Assembly (NCBI GenBank): GCA_947501325.1
Contig: CANMVC010000002.1
Location: 248,001 to 312,000, forward strand
Source of the DNA: an uncultured Sphingomonadaceae bacterium
GTDB taxonomy: Bacteria; Pseudomonadota; Alphaproteobacteria; Sphingomonadales; Sphingomonadaceae
DNA length: 64,000 nt
Direction of reading: 5' to 3'
Shown: positions 9,550 to 18,127 of the stretch, piece after piece
Layout: each line of letters begins with the position of its first letter
Numbering within the stretch: the first letter of the stretch is position 1
Notes under the pieces: model-generated
What the model saw: the letters and a program-made list of their open reading frames with translations, nothing else
Told to the model about the DNA's origin: nothing
The model's database searches: none
Program-made: the position numbers and the translations under genes

Positions 9550-10623
9550 CTATCCTTGTTCCGCTATCGGTAAAAACAAAACAAACTGCGTATGATCTGA
9601 AGCAGCGGACCGTTCATATCTAACGCGGCCATTCATATCGTTCATCAATTTTCTAACTAGCGCGAGACCAAGCCCCTGCCCTTCTCGTTTCGTCGACACA
9701 AATGGCGAGAAAATATCCTGTTCCAATTCAAGGGGGACGCCTGGTCCGTCATCCTTAATAATGATTTCAACAGGCAATCGGACGACTTGATCGGAACCAT
9801 GAACGGAGAAGGACGCGCCAAAGCTGTAGCGGGTGATGACCTGAATTTCTGGATTGTCGTGCTTTCTGGTAGCATCCACCGCATTCGACAGCAGGTTAGT
9901 CAAAACCTGCATCATCGCATCAGGATCCACCAGCACGTCTGGCAAAGAGGGGTCGAACTGGTCCGTTATTTTAAGATCACCGTTATAAGCGGTTTCGATC
10001 GACTGTCTGGCCCGATCGATCAGCGAGTGCACATTGACGGCCTCTACCTTGGCTGGCTGTTTGGTTGACAGACTCTGCATTCGGTCGAGCAATTTCGCGA
10101 TCCGTTCAACCTCACCTTTTATCATGTGAGTTAAAGGTCTTTGATCCTCCGTCAGGGACCGATCAAGCAACTGTGCCGCGCCTTTAATGGCGGCCAGGGG
10201 ATTCTTAATCTCATGCCCCAAAATATCCGGTGCGCGTATGGAGAATTGATCCTGCTCGCCCGACCCCTGCTCTACAACCGGACCATCTGCCGGTAGCGGC
10301 GCGATGGATAAGATGCGCCAGCTTTGATCGGCCGGTATTGTATGGATATCGAAATTCACAAGCCCGCCTTCGCGCCCTCTTAATCTGACAGGAACCCGCC
10401 GAGCTGCGACATTCGCGTCCTTGTTCAGCAGCGCGCTCGACAAGCGTTCATCCTGAAACTGAATTTGGTCCGCGACATGCGCGCCGATCAAATGCCGCGC
10501 GCTCCGGCCCAGAAAATTCTCTGCTACCGGATTCACTTTGGCGATTTGATGCTGCTCATCAATAATCAGCAATGCGTCTGGCAAACCTGCAAATATCTGT
10601 TCTGCCGAAGGCAAGCTGCTCAT
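9550..10623 (-). CDS. ntrB: Nitrogen sensor histidine kinase NtrB (GlnL)
   Basis: Soluble kinase/phosphatase that sets NtrC phosphorylation under PII control. 357 residues: N-terminal PAS domain (about 5-110), H-box GHEIKNPLAAIKG, N-box NLLSNAVDAT, G1 DDGPGVP and G2 GQGLGLAL. No membrane segment. Its ATG overlaps the dusB TGA by one base (TGATG), the classic dusB-ntrB arrangement of alphaproteobacteria (nifR3-ntrBC in Rhodobacter), which implies co-transcription and coupled translation. Confidence 0.96.
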   Translation of the reverse strand: MSSLPSAEQIFAGLPDALLIIDEQHQIAKVNPVAENFLGRSARHLIGAHVADQIQFQDERLSSALLNKDANVAARRVPVRLRGREGGLVNFDIHTIPADQSWRILSIAPLPADGPVVEQGSGEQDQFSIRAPDILGHEIKNPLAAIKGAAQLLDRSLTEDQRPLTHMIKGEVERIAKLLDRMQSLSTKQPAKVEAVNVHSLIDRARQSIETAYNGDLKITDQFDPSLPDVLVDPDAMMQVLTNLLSNAVDATRKHDNPEIQVITRYSFGASFSVHGSDQVVRLPVEIIIKDDGPGVPLELEQDIFSPFVSTKREGQGLGLALVRKLMNDMNGRVRYERSAASDHTQFVLFLPIAEQG

Positions 10624-11618
10624 CAGGCGGCAGCTTTGTTTAGCCAGGGGGCGTAAAAATCCTGCAACATGGCGAGAACTTTGGAAGCGTCAGCCTCTTT
10701 GTTGGCTTGATTGCGAAAGTCAGCAGATCCCGGCAAACCCTTGGTATACCAACCGATATGCTTGCGCGCGACTTTGACGCCGATATCTTCGCCATAAAGG
10801 TCCAGCATAGCGCGGTAATGCTCTTCGAGAACCGCATATTGGGATTGCAAATCAGGATCTGGCAAAGTGGTACCGTGCTCAAACCAGTGCATGACCTGTC
10901 CCAGCAGCCAAGGCTTTCCATATGCGCCCCGCCCGATCATCAAGCCATCGGCACCGCTTTCCTCCAAAGCCCGCTCACAATCTTCAAGGGTACAGATATC
11001 GCCATTCACTATCACCGGCACGGACACAGCGTCCTTCACCTGCTTCACGAACGTCCAATCAGCGCTGCCTTTGTACATCTGACACCTGGTCCGGCCATGG
11101 ACCGTGATCATCTTCGCGCCAAGATCTTCAGCAATGTGGGCAAGTTCAGGGGCGTTCAGGCTGTTGTGATCCCAGCCCATCCGCATTTTCACCGTCACCG
11201 GGACATTGACCGCTTTCACAGTGGCTTTGATGAGAGCAGCAGCCAACGGCAAATCCCGCATGAGAGCGGAACCCGCATCGCCGTTCACGACCTTTTTGAC
11301 CGGGCAGCCCATATTGATATCGATAATCTGCGCGCCGCGATCTTCATTGAGCTTTGCCGCTTCGGCCATGGCATCCGGTGAACAGCCGGCCAGCTGCATC
11401 GATACGGGCTCTTCAGTAGGATCCCAGGCGCATTTTTGTAAAGATTGCCGTGTTTCCCGGATCATCGCCTGACTGGCAATCATCTCGGTCACGTTCAATC
11501 CGGACCCAAAACGCCGTACCAACTTGCGAAATGGCAAGTCGGTCACGCCCGTCATTGGCGCCAACAGCACGGGGCTCTTAATCGTTATTTTGTCAATCGA
11601 AATGGGTTTCAGTTTCAT
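10623..11618 (-). CDS. dusB: tRNA-dihydrouridine synthase DusB (NifR3)
   Basis: FMN enzyme reducing uridine to dihydrouridine in the tRNA D-loop. 331 residues, TIM-barrel family signature [12 protein letters not shown] near the N-terminus, catalytic Cys in [15 protein letters not shown]-binding MRMGW and VHGRTR. It heads the leftward ntr operon. The intergenic region of 79 bases to the divergent ispDF should carry both promoters. Historical name nifR3 reflects this neighbourhood. Confidence 0.96.
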   Translation of the reverse strand: MKLKPISIDKITIKSPVLLAPMTGVTDLPFRKLVRRFGSGLNVTEMIASQAMIRETRQSLQKCAWDPTEEPVSMQLAGCSPDAMAEAAKLNEDRGAQIIDINMGCPVKKVVNGDAGSALMRDLPLAAALIKATVKAVNVPVTVKMRMGWDHNSLNAPELAHIAEDLGAKMITVHGRTRCQMYKGSADWTFVKQVKDAVSVPVIVNGDICTLEDCERALEESGADGLMIGRGAYGKPWLLGQVMHWFEHGTTLPDPDLQSQYAVLEEHYRAMLDLYGEDIGVKVARKHIGWYTKGLPGSADFRNQANKEADASKVLAMLQDFYAPWLNKAAA

Positions 11619-11697
11619 ATCATATGCCTAAAATTTAAGCAGCCTTTATCGTCAAAGCGGCTGGCAGGCAAGAAAGGACTGGGCTAGGCCTCTCTTA

Positions 11698-12867
11698 ATG
11701 ACTGATTCTGCTACACCTAAACCCCGTAATCACGCTCTGATTGTGGCCGCTGGCCAAGGCGAAAGGTCCGGCCTGGGGGTGCCCAAGCAATATGCCCTCT
11801 TGAAGGGGCTGCCAATGGTGCGCCACAGCGTAGAACGATTTTTGTCTCATCCCAATATTGCCAATCTTTGGGTCGTCACGCGGTCTGGCCAAGAGGATCA
11901 GCTACATTATGCGTTGCGCGGATTGCAGGGCTATGACGTTGTTATTGGTGGAGATTCACGTCAAGACAGCGTCAAGAATGGGCTATTGGCCATAGCCGCT
12001 ACCGGAGGCGCAAAAAATGTTCTTATTCATGATGCAGCGCGACCTTTCCTGTCGGATGCCATGATCGATAGACTGCTGGCGTCAGTCGAACAGGAAGAGG
12101 CTGCCATTCCCGTCTTGCCTGCGATTGATACAACCATAAACATTGCCGATGGATATTCAGCTGACACCTTGGATCGCGATACGCTCTGGCGGGTACAAAC
12201 CCCGCAAATATTTGATTTCGATAAATTGCTCCACGCCCATCAGCATTGGCCTGAAGGCCGCAACGCAACCGATGACGCACAGATTTTCAAGGCTGCAGGC
12301 CATAAAGTCGCTGTCGTCCAGGGCGATGAATCCTTAAAGAAGTACACTACCGCAGCCGACTTTGCCGAACCACCGGAACAAAATATGATGCAAATACGCA
12401 CGGGCATGGGTTTTGATGTCCATCAGCTAGCCGCAGGTGAAGAGCTGTGGCTCGGAGGCCTTAAAATTGATTATGACAAGGGCCTCTCAGGACATAGTGA
12501 CGCCGACGTATTGCTCCATGCGCTAACTGACGCGTTGCTTGGTGCTGCCGGATTGGGTGACATTGGTGATCATTTCCCTCCATCCGATCCAAAATGGCGC
12601 GGGGCATCATCCGATAAATTTGTCGAATTTGCGGTATCGGTCATCAAACAGAAAGGTGGCAGCATCAATAATGTCGATATGACTGTGATTTGCGAGGCAC
12701 CGAAAATAAAACCGCACAGGCAGGCTATGCGGGAGAATATCTCTCATATGCTCGGGATTTCGATCGATCAGGTTAGTGTTAAAGCAACCACAACCGAAAA
12801 ACTCGGCTTTACGGGCCGTGGTGAAGGCATTGCAGCCCAAGCAATCGCAACAATATCTATGGAGTAA
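11698..12867 (+). CDS. ispDF: Bifunctional IspD/IspF of isoprenoid synthesis
   Basis: Fusion of two MEP-pathway enzymes: MEP cytidylyltransferase (about 1-225) and MECDP synthase (about 230-389). IspD signatures: VAAGQGERSGLGVPKQY near the N-terminus and HDAARPF. IspF signatures: GMGFDVHQL with the metal-binding Asp/His pair, and SGHSDADVLLHA. The fusion is standard in alphaproteobacteria and skips the intervening IspE step, which is encoded elsewhere. The following gene begins 5 bases downstream, so they are likely co-transcribed. Confidence 0.97.
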   Translation: MTDSATPKPRNHALIVAAGQGERSGLGVPKQYALLKGLPMVRHSVERFLSHPNIANLWVVTRSGQEDQLHYALRGLQGYDVVIGGDSRQDSVKNGLLAIAATGGAKNVLIHDAARPFLSDAMIDRLLASVEQEEAAIPVLPAIDTTINIADGYSADTLDRDTLWRVQTPQIFDFDKLLHAHQHWPEGRNATDDAQIFKAAGHKVAVVQGDESLKKYTTAADFAEPPEQNMMQIRTGMGFDVHQLAAGEELWLGGLKIDYDKGLSGHSDADVLLHALTDALLGAAGLGDIGDHFPPSDPKWRGASSDKFVEFAVSVIKQKGGSINNVDMTVICEAPKIKPHRQAMRENISHMLGISIDQVSVKATTTEKLGFTGRGEGIAAQAIATISME

Positions 12868-12872
12868 GAGTA

Positions 12873-13403
12873 ATGTTGAAGAAATTTGCATCAATTTCAG
12901 CAGCTATAGCCCTGCTAAGCGGAACAACAGTTCAGGCGGCAGAACCCGGGCAGTGCATGTCGTCAGAAACAGCCGAATCACTCATCACATATGTGTTGCC
13001 AGTCGCTCTCGATGCCGCCCGGAACAAATGTGCCAGCAGCTTGCCCGCGACGGCTGCGTTACTCCAAACCGATTCGGCGCAAATGCAAAGATATGTTGAA
13101 GCTTCCCAGAAAGCATGGCCAGAGGCAGGCACAGCAATCGGGCTGCTCGTGGGACAAGATCTTCCGGAAAATATGGATGTAGAAGCTCTTCGTCCGTTTA
13201 TTGATGCGATGATCCCGGCAATGCTGACGAAAGAAATTAAGGAAAAGGACTGCCCCTCAATCGATAAAGTCTACAAATTACTCGAACCCTTACCGACTTC
13301 AAACATTGCCAGCCTGACGGTAATGCTCGTTCAGCTGGGGAATAACGACAAGGAAGGCAGCGAAAAAAGCGCGTTCAACATTTGCAAAGCAGGGACTGAA
13401 TAG
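12873..13403 (+). CDS. Secreted hypothetical protein with four cysteines
   Basis: Not recognised. A clear Sec signal peptide (KK, hydrophobic core, cut near VQA-AE at about 22) exports a mature domain of about 154 residues to the periplasm. The mature part is helical in character and has four Cys (contexts GQC, NKC, KDC, NIC), consistent with two disulfides. A GGAG motif precedes the ATG. It sits 5 bases after ispDF and 14 before cinA, so it is probably part of that operon. No enzymatic motif is visible. Confidence 0.8.
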   Translation: MLKKFASISAAIALLSGTTVQAAEPGQCMSSETAESLITYVLPVALDAARNKCASSLPATAALLQTDSAQMQRYVEASQKAWPEAGTAIGLLVGQDLPENMDVEALRPFIDAMIPAMLTKEIKEKDCPSIDKVYKLLEPLPTSNIASLTVMLVQLGNNDKEGSEKSAFNICKAGTE

Positions 13404-13417
13404 GCTAGCGGGGCACC

Positions 13418-13933
13418 ATGCAAAACCTTCTGCCCCAAGAACTCGTCAATTTGGCGGAACAAGTCATTGATACGAACCGCAAGTCTGGCCGAAGAATCGC
13501 TGTAGCTGAGAGCTGCACCGGCGGTTTGGTCGCCGCGGCGCTTACGGAAATTGCTGGTAGTAGCGATGTTTTCGAATGCGGCTTCAACACCTATTCCAAT
13601 GAAGCGAAGCAAAAAATGCTCGATGTCAGTGATGACATGCTCGAAACTTTTGGCGCGGTATCCATTGCTGTGGCCTGGGGCATGGCTCAGGGAGCCTTGG
13701 AAAAATCAGATTGCGATGTAGCTGTGGCGATCACTGGTGTCGCTGGCCCAGGTGGCGGGACGGAAAAAAAGCCGGTCGGAACCGTCGTCTTTGCAAAAGC
13801 CGAAAAGGGCAAAAGCATTGATGATGTTGTAGCCGATCGTCATGATTTTGGTGTCGACAAAAGCCGTGCAGATATTCGCCTTCAAGCGGCGCTGGTTGCG
13901 CTGGAGCTGTTACTTCCCGATACGTCCGAATAG
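13418..13933 (+). CDS. pncC: CinA C-terminal-type NMN amidohydrolase (PncC)
   Basis: Deamidates nicotinamide mononucleotide in pyridine nucleotide salvage. 171 residues, equal to the stand-alone CinA C-terminal domain without the N-terminal COG1058 part. Signatures: AVAESCTGGL with the catalytic Ser/Thr region, YSNEAK, and GVAGPGGGTEKKPVGTV. Its last 52 bases overlap the coq10-like gene on the other strand, so the 3' ends are antisense to each other. Confidence 0.93.
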   Translation: MQNLLPQELVNLAEQVIDTNRKSGRRIAVAESCTGGLVAAALTEIAGSSDVFECGFNTYSNEAKQKMLDVSDDMLETFGAVSIAVAWGMAQGALEKSDCDVAVAITGVAGPGGGTEKKPVGTVVFAKAEKGKSIDDVVADRHDFGVDKSRADIRLQAALVALELLLPDTSE

Positions 13934-14370
13934 TTGGTCCCATAGATGACACGCGCGCGCTCAACGAAAGCGCTGGTCATCTTGTGCAAAGCCTTAGCGA
14001 ACATCTGGCCGGCAAGCTTTTCGAACATTCTGTTCTTAAACGTGAATTCCACATAGAAGTCGACATAACTGCCACCTCCTTCACGGTCGCGAAACACCCA
14101 TTCATTGTGCAACTGCTTCAACGGGCCATCAAGATAATCAACGTCAATCGTCCGCTTGGCTGCATTTTTTAGAACGCGGGATGCAAACTGCTCGCGCAAT
14201 CCTTTGAAACCCACAATAACATCCGCAATCATTTCGGTATCGCTATTGGATCGGACACGCGTTCCGACAACCCAGGGTAAAAATTCTTCATAGCGTCCGA
14301 CATCGGCCACAAGCGCATACATTTGATCGGCGCTGTGAGGAAGTTCGCGGGTTTCCCTATGCGCCGGCAC
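13882..14370 (-). CDS. Coq10/RatA-family START-domain protein
   Basis: SRPBCC/START-fold protein of 162 residues. The opening ([22 protein letters not shown]) is diagnostic of the Coq10/RatA family. In alphaproteobacteria this gene normally accompanies lipA and is thought to act as a ubiquinone-binding chaperone (Coq10) rather than as the RatA toxin; that is family knowledge plus context. It overlaps the lipA 3' end by 14 bases, indicating co-translation, and runs 52 bases into the convergent pncC gene. The low-complexity Ser/Ala tail lies in that overlap. Confidence 0.92.
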   Translation of the reverse strand: MPAHRETRELPHSADQMYALVADVGRYEEFLPWVVGTRVRSNSDTEMIADVIVGFKGLREQFASRVLKNAAKRTIDVDYLDGPLKQLHNEWVFRDREGGGSYVDFYVEFTFKNRMFEKLAGQMFAKALHKMTSAFVERARVIYGTNYSDVSGSNSSSATSAA

Positions 14371-15295
14371 GGGCTAGCTTTTCCTCGCGGGCCTTGCGCA
14401 TTTTCGCAAAATCATCGCCTGCGTGATAGCTGGAACGCGTCAGCGGGCTGGAAGCGACCAGCAAGAAACCTTTTGCACGCGCAATGGAAGCATAGGCATC
14501 AAAGGCTTGTGGCTTAATAAACTCATCTACCTTCACATGCTTTGGTGTTGGCTGCAGATACTGGCCCATGGTCAGAAAATCTATGTCGGCTGACCGCATG
14601 TCATCCATCACTTGATGCACCTCAAGCCGCTGCTCGCTGAGACCAAGCATGATGCCGGATTTGGTAAAGATTGAAGGGTCGAGCCGTTTCACCTGCTCTA
14701 GAAGACGCAGCGAAGCATAGTAGCGCGCTCCGGGCCGTATATTTGGATAGAGCCGCGGCACGGTTTCCAGGTTGTGATTATACACATCCGGGCGCGCAGC
14801 GACGATTGCTTCAACCGCAGCATCTGCCTTGTTACGGAAATCCGGGGTGAGAATCTCAATTGTCGTATTGGGCGTTGTCCGGCGTAGCGCCTCAATCACT
14901 TTAACAAACTGGCTGGCACCGCCATCAGGCAAATCATCGCGATCCACTGAGGTGATCACAATATGTTCCAGACCGAGCTTCGCCGCCGCGTCCGCCGTGT
15001 GCTGGGGTTCCAAAGGATCGACAGGCATTGGCATACCCGTTTTGACGTTACAAAAAGCACAGGCCCGCGTGCAGACGTCGCCCAAAATCATTACCGTGGC
15101 GTGCTTCTTCGTCCAGCATTCGCCAATATTGGGACACGCCGCCTCTTCGCAAACCGTGTTCAGCTTGTGTTCCCGCATGAGTTTGCGGGTTTCTTCAAAT
15201 CCCTTACCCATTGGTGCCTTAACGCGAATCCAATCCGGTTTGCGTTGACGTGCTGGTTTGCCAGATGGCGGCGGTATTTTCGTAATTTCATTCAT
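14357..15295 (-). CDS. lipA: Lipoyl synthase LipA
   Basis: Radical SAM enzyme inserting two sulfurs into octanoyl-lipoyl domains. 312 residues with the auxiliary cluster motif [12 protein letters not shown], the radical SAM cluster motif CTRACAFC, and the C-terminal RSSYHAGD serine that ligates the auxiliary cluster. Its substrates here would include the lipoyl domain of the E1-beta subunit encoded at 43-44 kb and the E2 proteins. First gene of the lipA-coq10-like pair. Confidence 0.98.
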   Translation of the reverse strand: MNEITKIPPPSGKPARQRKPDWIRVKAPMGKGFEETRKLMREHKLNTVCEEAACPNIGECWTKKHATVMILGDVCTRACAFCNVKTGMPMPVDPLEPQHTADAAAKLGLEHIVITSVDRDDLPDGGASQFVKVIEALRRTTPNTTIEILTPDFRNKADAAVEAIVAARPDVYNHNLETVPRLYPNIRPGARYYASLRLLEQVKRLDPSIFTKSGIMLGLSEQRLEVHQVMDDMRSADIDFLTMGQYLQPTPKHVKVDEFIKPQAFDAYASIARAKGFLLVASSPLTRSSYHAGDDFAKMRKAREEKLARAGA

Positions 15296-15381
15296 ATCTA
15301 TCAGATAGCGATGACAGCGCCGCTTGCCAACCGCGATCAGCCTGCTAATCGGTGATATCTTCTTTTTGATAGTGAGTTGCT

Positions 15382-16356
15382 ATGATCATCGAAACTCTTA
15401 CGTCTCCGGTCATTCTCTTCTTCATCCTCGGCTTTATCGCCGCGGTTATCCGATCCGATCTCGCCATCCCCGAGGCCTTCGCGAAAGCCATGTCGATCTA
15501 CCTGATGGCGGCAATCGGTTTGAAGGGCGGCGTCGAAGTCGCCTCGACGGGTTTTTCTTTGGACCTCGCGGCTGCCGCCGTTTCCGGTGTCTTGCTCGGC
15601 TTCACGCTGCCGATCCTTGCTTTCATATTGTTGCGATCTTTTGCCAAACTAAGCGCTATTGATGCGGGCGCAGTATCGGCCCATTACGGTTCGGTCAGCG
15701 TGGTTACCTTCGTGACAGCCATAGAACTGCTCACAGCAACAGGCTTGCGGCCAGACGGCTTCATGGTCGGCGTCATGGCTCTCATGGAAATTCCTGCCAT
15801 TATCACCGGCTTGCTGTTGGCGCGCGCCTATTCCAAAAGATTGAAAGAGAGCGAAGAGGCTGACACAGAAGGCGGCTCAAGCCTTATGCACGAGGTTTTA
15901 ACCAACGGTTCCGTCATATTGCTCCTGGGCGCCTTTGTAATCGGCTTCGTTGCCGGTGCGGAGGGATTTGCGCCGATTAAGCCGTTATTTGACGTCGGCT
16001 TTAAAGGCGTTCTCTGCCTCTTCCTTCTCGACATGGGCTTGATTGCTGCCCGCAGGCTGCTGGAAACCCGCAAGATTACGGTACCTCTGGCGACACTCGC
16101 TATCGTTCTGCCTATTATCAATGGCACCATCGGCACGATCGTGGGAACCCTGGTTGGCCTCGATCCTGGATCGGCAGCCATATTGGGCGTATTGTGCGCC
16201 AGCGCGTCCTATATCGCGGTTCCGGCAGCAATGCGCCTCGCCCTGCCACAGGCCGATCCAGGCATTTATCTGGCGATGTCGCTCGGAATTACCTTTCCCT
16301 TCAACATCCTGTTCGGTATTTCTCTATTTGCCGCAATGGCAAAATTTATGGGGTAG
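15382..16356 (+). CDS. sbtA: SbtA-family sodium-dependent bicarbonate transporter
   Basis: Inner-membrane permease of 324 residues, nearly all hydrophobic, with about ten membrane segments in two halves joined by a polar loop near 150-172 (SKRLKESEEADTEGG). It resembles the SbtA (DUF897) family, which in cyanobacteria imports HCO3- with Na+. Conserved-looking stretches include LKGGVEVA, SAHYGSVSVVTF and ASASYIAVPAAMR. The immediate neighbours, a PII-like SbtB and a carbonic anhydrase, support bicarbonate as substrate. The spacing to the next gene is 3 bases. Substrate in this organism is inferred. Confidence 0.9.
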   Translation: MIIETLTSPVILFFILGFIAAVIRSDLAIPEAFAKAMSIYLMAAIGLKGGVEVASTGFSLDLAAAAVSGVLLGFTLPILAFILLRSFAKLSAIDAGAVSAHYGSVSVVTFVTAIELLTATGLRPDGFMVGVMALMEIPAIITGLLLARAYSKRLKESEEADTEGGSSLMHEVLTNGSVILLLGAFVIGFVAGAEGFAPIKPLFDVGFKGVLCLFLLDMGLIAARRLLETRKITVPLATLAIVLPIINGTIGTIVGTLVGLDPGSAAILGVLCASASYIAVPAAMRLALPQADPGIYLAMSLGITFPFNILFGISLFAAMAKFMG

Positions 16357-16359
16357 AAT

Positions 16360-16671
16360 ATGGTCGCTACAGTTAAACGCAAACGGATCGAGATTCTGGT
16401 CGACAACCCGCTCGTCCCCAAAATTGTGAGCTATGTGAAAAAGGTCGATATCTCCGGCTGGAGCGTGATCAAAATCGCCTCTGGCGGCGGCCGAGATGGG
16501 CGTTGGCAGCAAGACGAGGTCAGCGGTGCTGCTGCCAAATCAATCGTTCTGCTCATTGCCAATGAAGAGAAGGCGCAGCGCTTGACGGATGCGCTCGCGC
16601 CATTACTGGATAGCTACAGTTTGCTGCTGACCGTCGCAAATGTGGAGGTCGTCCGGGGGGATCGTTTCTAA
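16360..16671 (+). CDS. sbtB: PII-like regulator SbtB
   Basis: 103-residue ferredoxin-fold protein of the PII superfamily. SbtB binds adenine nucleotides (including cAMP/AMP in cyanobacteria) and gates SbtA. Visible: an N-terminal strand KRIEILVDN, a flexible T-loop-like segment rich in Gly/Arg/Asp (about 43-55), and a final strand ending EVVRGDRF. There is no uridylylation Tyr motif of canonical GlnB. Its position between sbtA and the carbonic anhydrase gene, with a one-base overlap into the latter (TAATG), is the main basis for the name. Confidence 0.85.
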   Translation: MVATVKRKRIEILVDNPLVPKIVSYVKKVDISGWSVIKIASGGGRDGRWQQDEVSGAAAKSIVLLIANEEKAQRLTDALAPLLDSYSLLLTVANVEVVRGDRF

Positions 16672-17297
16672 TGCCTGAATTTCATGCGTTACTGGAGGGC
16701 TATAAGCGTTTCCGGGAAGATGCTTATCCCAAACAGCGGGCGCGTTACGATGAATTGTCCAAAATCGGCCAAGCGCCGCCAATCATGGTCATTTCCTGCT
16801 GCGACAGCCGGGTTGATCCCGCAACCATCTTTGATACGGGACCCGGCCAGATGTTCGCCCTGCGCAATGTTGCCAATCTCGTACCACCTTATGATGACAG
16901 CGGCGGGATGCATGGCGCGTCTGCGGCGATTGAATTTGGTGTCACCGGGCTGAACGTCAAGCATATTGTGGTACTGGGTCACGGCCAATGCGGCGGGATT
17001 AGTGCGGCCTTAAAAGGCGGTGAACTCGGGCTTCCCGGCCACAGTTTCATTGACGAATGGATGTCGATCATCACAGAGGCCCGCGATCAGGTCGTCTCGG
17101 CAAACCATGCAAATCCGCAACGGGAGCTCGAACTGGAAGCCATCAAGATCAGCCTCAATAATCTGCGGAGTTTTCCCTTCATTGCTGAACGTGAGCAAAG
17201 CGGCGAGATTAAATTGCATGGTGCGTGGTATGCCATCGGCGAAGCGACCTTGTTCACTCTCGACGAGGCCAATGGGCGATTCGAAGCGGTGGAATGA
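16671..17297 (+). CDS. Beta-class carbonic anhydrase
   Basis: Zinc enzyme interconverting CO2 and HCO3-. 208 residues with the beta-CA signature CCDSRVDP (Zn ligand C43, catalytic dyad D45-R47) and LGHGQCGG (ligands H104 and C107). It starts on the sbtB stop codon and its own TGA overlaps the next ATG (ATGA), so the four genes form one translationally linked operon. Cytosolic; would hydrate CO2 or use bicarbonate imported by SbtA for carboxylation reactions. Confidence 0.96.
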   Translation: MPEFHALLEGYKRFREDAYPKQRARYDELSKIGQAPPIMVISCCDSRVDPATIFDTGPGQMFALRNVANLVPPYDDSGGMHGASAAIEFGVTGLNVKHIVVLGHGQCGGISAALKGGELGLPGHSFIDEWMSIITEARDQVVSANHANPQRELELEAIKISLNNLRSFPFIAEREQSGEIKLHGAWYAIGEATLFTLDEANGRFEAVE

Positions 17298-17920
17298 GCG
17301 AACAACCCGAACAAGCTTTTCTGAACGACCTGTCTCTTTCCCTCGCCGAAGGATGGAAGTTGTTGGGCCGCGGATCGAAGGATCGAAAATCCCCCCTGCA
17401 CATGCCCTGTGTCGGAACAATCAGCCCAACCGGCCTGCCCCGACAACGCATCATGGTGCTGCGAAAGGCGCGCAAGGAAGACCGGCTGCTGCGCTTCCAC
17501 ACCGATAATCGCGCTGGCAAAGTGGACGATATAGCCGACGGCGCGCCGATATCGGTCCTTGGCTATCATCCGGGGGCCAAAATACAGCTGCGCCTTTCCG
17601 GAACGGCCAGGATCGAAACCGATAGCGCTGCAGCTGATAAAGCCTGGTCAGAAACCTCACTTTTCGGAAAGCGCTGTTATCTCGCGGAGCCGGGTCCCGG
17701 AGCAGCAACCGACAAACCGATATCAGGACTTGCCAGCGACCTTGAAGGCCGCAAGCCCAATGAGGAGGAAGTCCTTCCCGGGCGGCCCAATTTTGCTATT
17801 TTATTGGCGGAGATTGACCAGATAGAGTGGCTTTATCTCGCCCATACCGGTCACCGGCGCGCGCTGTTTTCATGGGACGCAACCGCCATGGAATGGACCG
17901 GGCAATGGCTCGTGCCATAA
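17294..17920 (+). CDS. PNPOx-like FMN-binding protein (Alr4036 type)
   Basis: Pyridoxamine 5'-phosphate oxidase-fold flavoprotein, 208 residues from the ATG at 17294, which overlaps the carbonic anhydrase stop (ATGA); a longer frame from 17225 is an artefact. Motifs of the Alr4036-type family: PCVGTIS, RIMVLRKA, FHTDNRAGKV, and WSETSLFGKRCYL. True PNPOx C-terminal signatures are absent, so the substrate is unknown. Its place at the end of the sbtA operon may be incidental. Confidence 0.85.
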   Translation: MSEQPEQAFLNDLSLSLAEGWKLLGRGSKDRKSPLHMPCVGTISPTGLPRQRIMVLRKARKEDRLLRFHTDNRAGKVDDIADGAPISVLGYHPGAKIQLRLSGTARIETDSAAADKAWSETSLFGKRCYLAEPGPGAATDKPISGLASDLEGRKPNEEEVLPGRPNFAILLAEIDQIEWLYLAHTGHRRALFSWDATAMEWTGQWLVP

Positions 17921-18005
17921 GAGACGGCAAAAGCCGCCGTTCCGCCAGTTTCTACAGTATCGACACTGAATCGCCCTGAAATTTTTTCTCCTGTTCATTT
18001 AAATC

Positions 18006-18028
18006 GGTATTTTCCTGTCGAAAATACC
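18006..18028. promoter_or_regulatory. Inverted repeat with a third half-site upstream of the NYN gene
   Basis: The 207-base gap before the NYN gene holds a perfect 9-base inverted repeat (GGTATTTTC, 5-base spacer, GAAAATACC). A further half-site-like TCGAAAATA recurs at 18041-18049. No U-tract follows, so a protein-binding operator is more likely than a terminator. The regulator is unknown. Confidence 0.4.
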
Positions 18029-18127
18029 CGTGTTGAAGAGTCGAAAATATCTTATGAAATGGAGGCAATGTAGGAAAGCCGTTTTTTCCGCTTGAAGCCT
18101 CGCCACACGAAGTTCATCACTGTGGCA

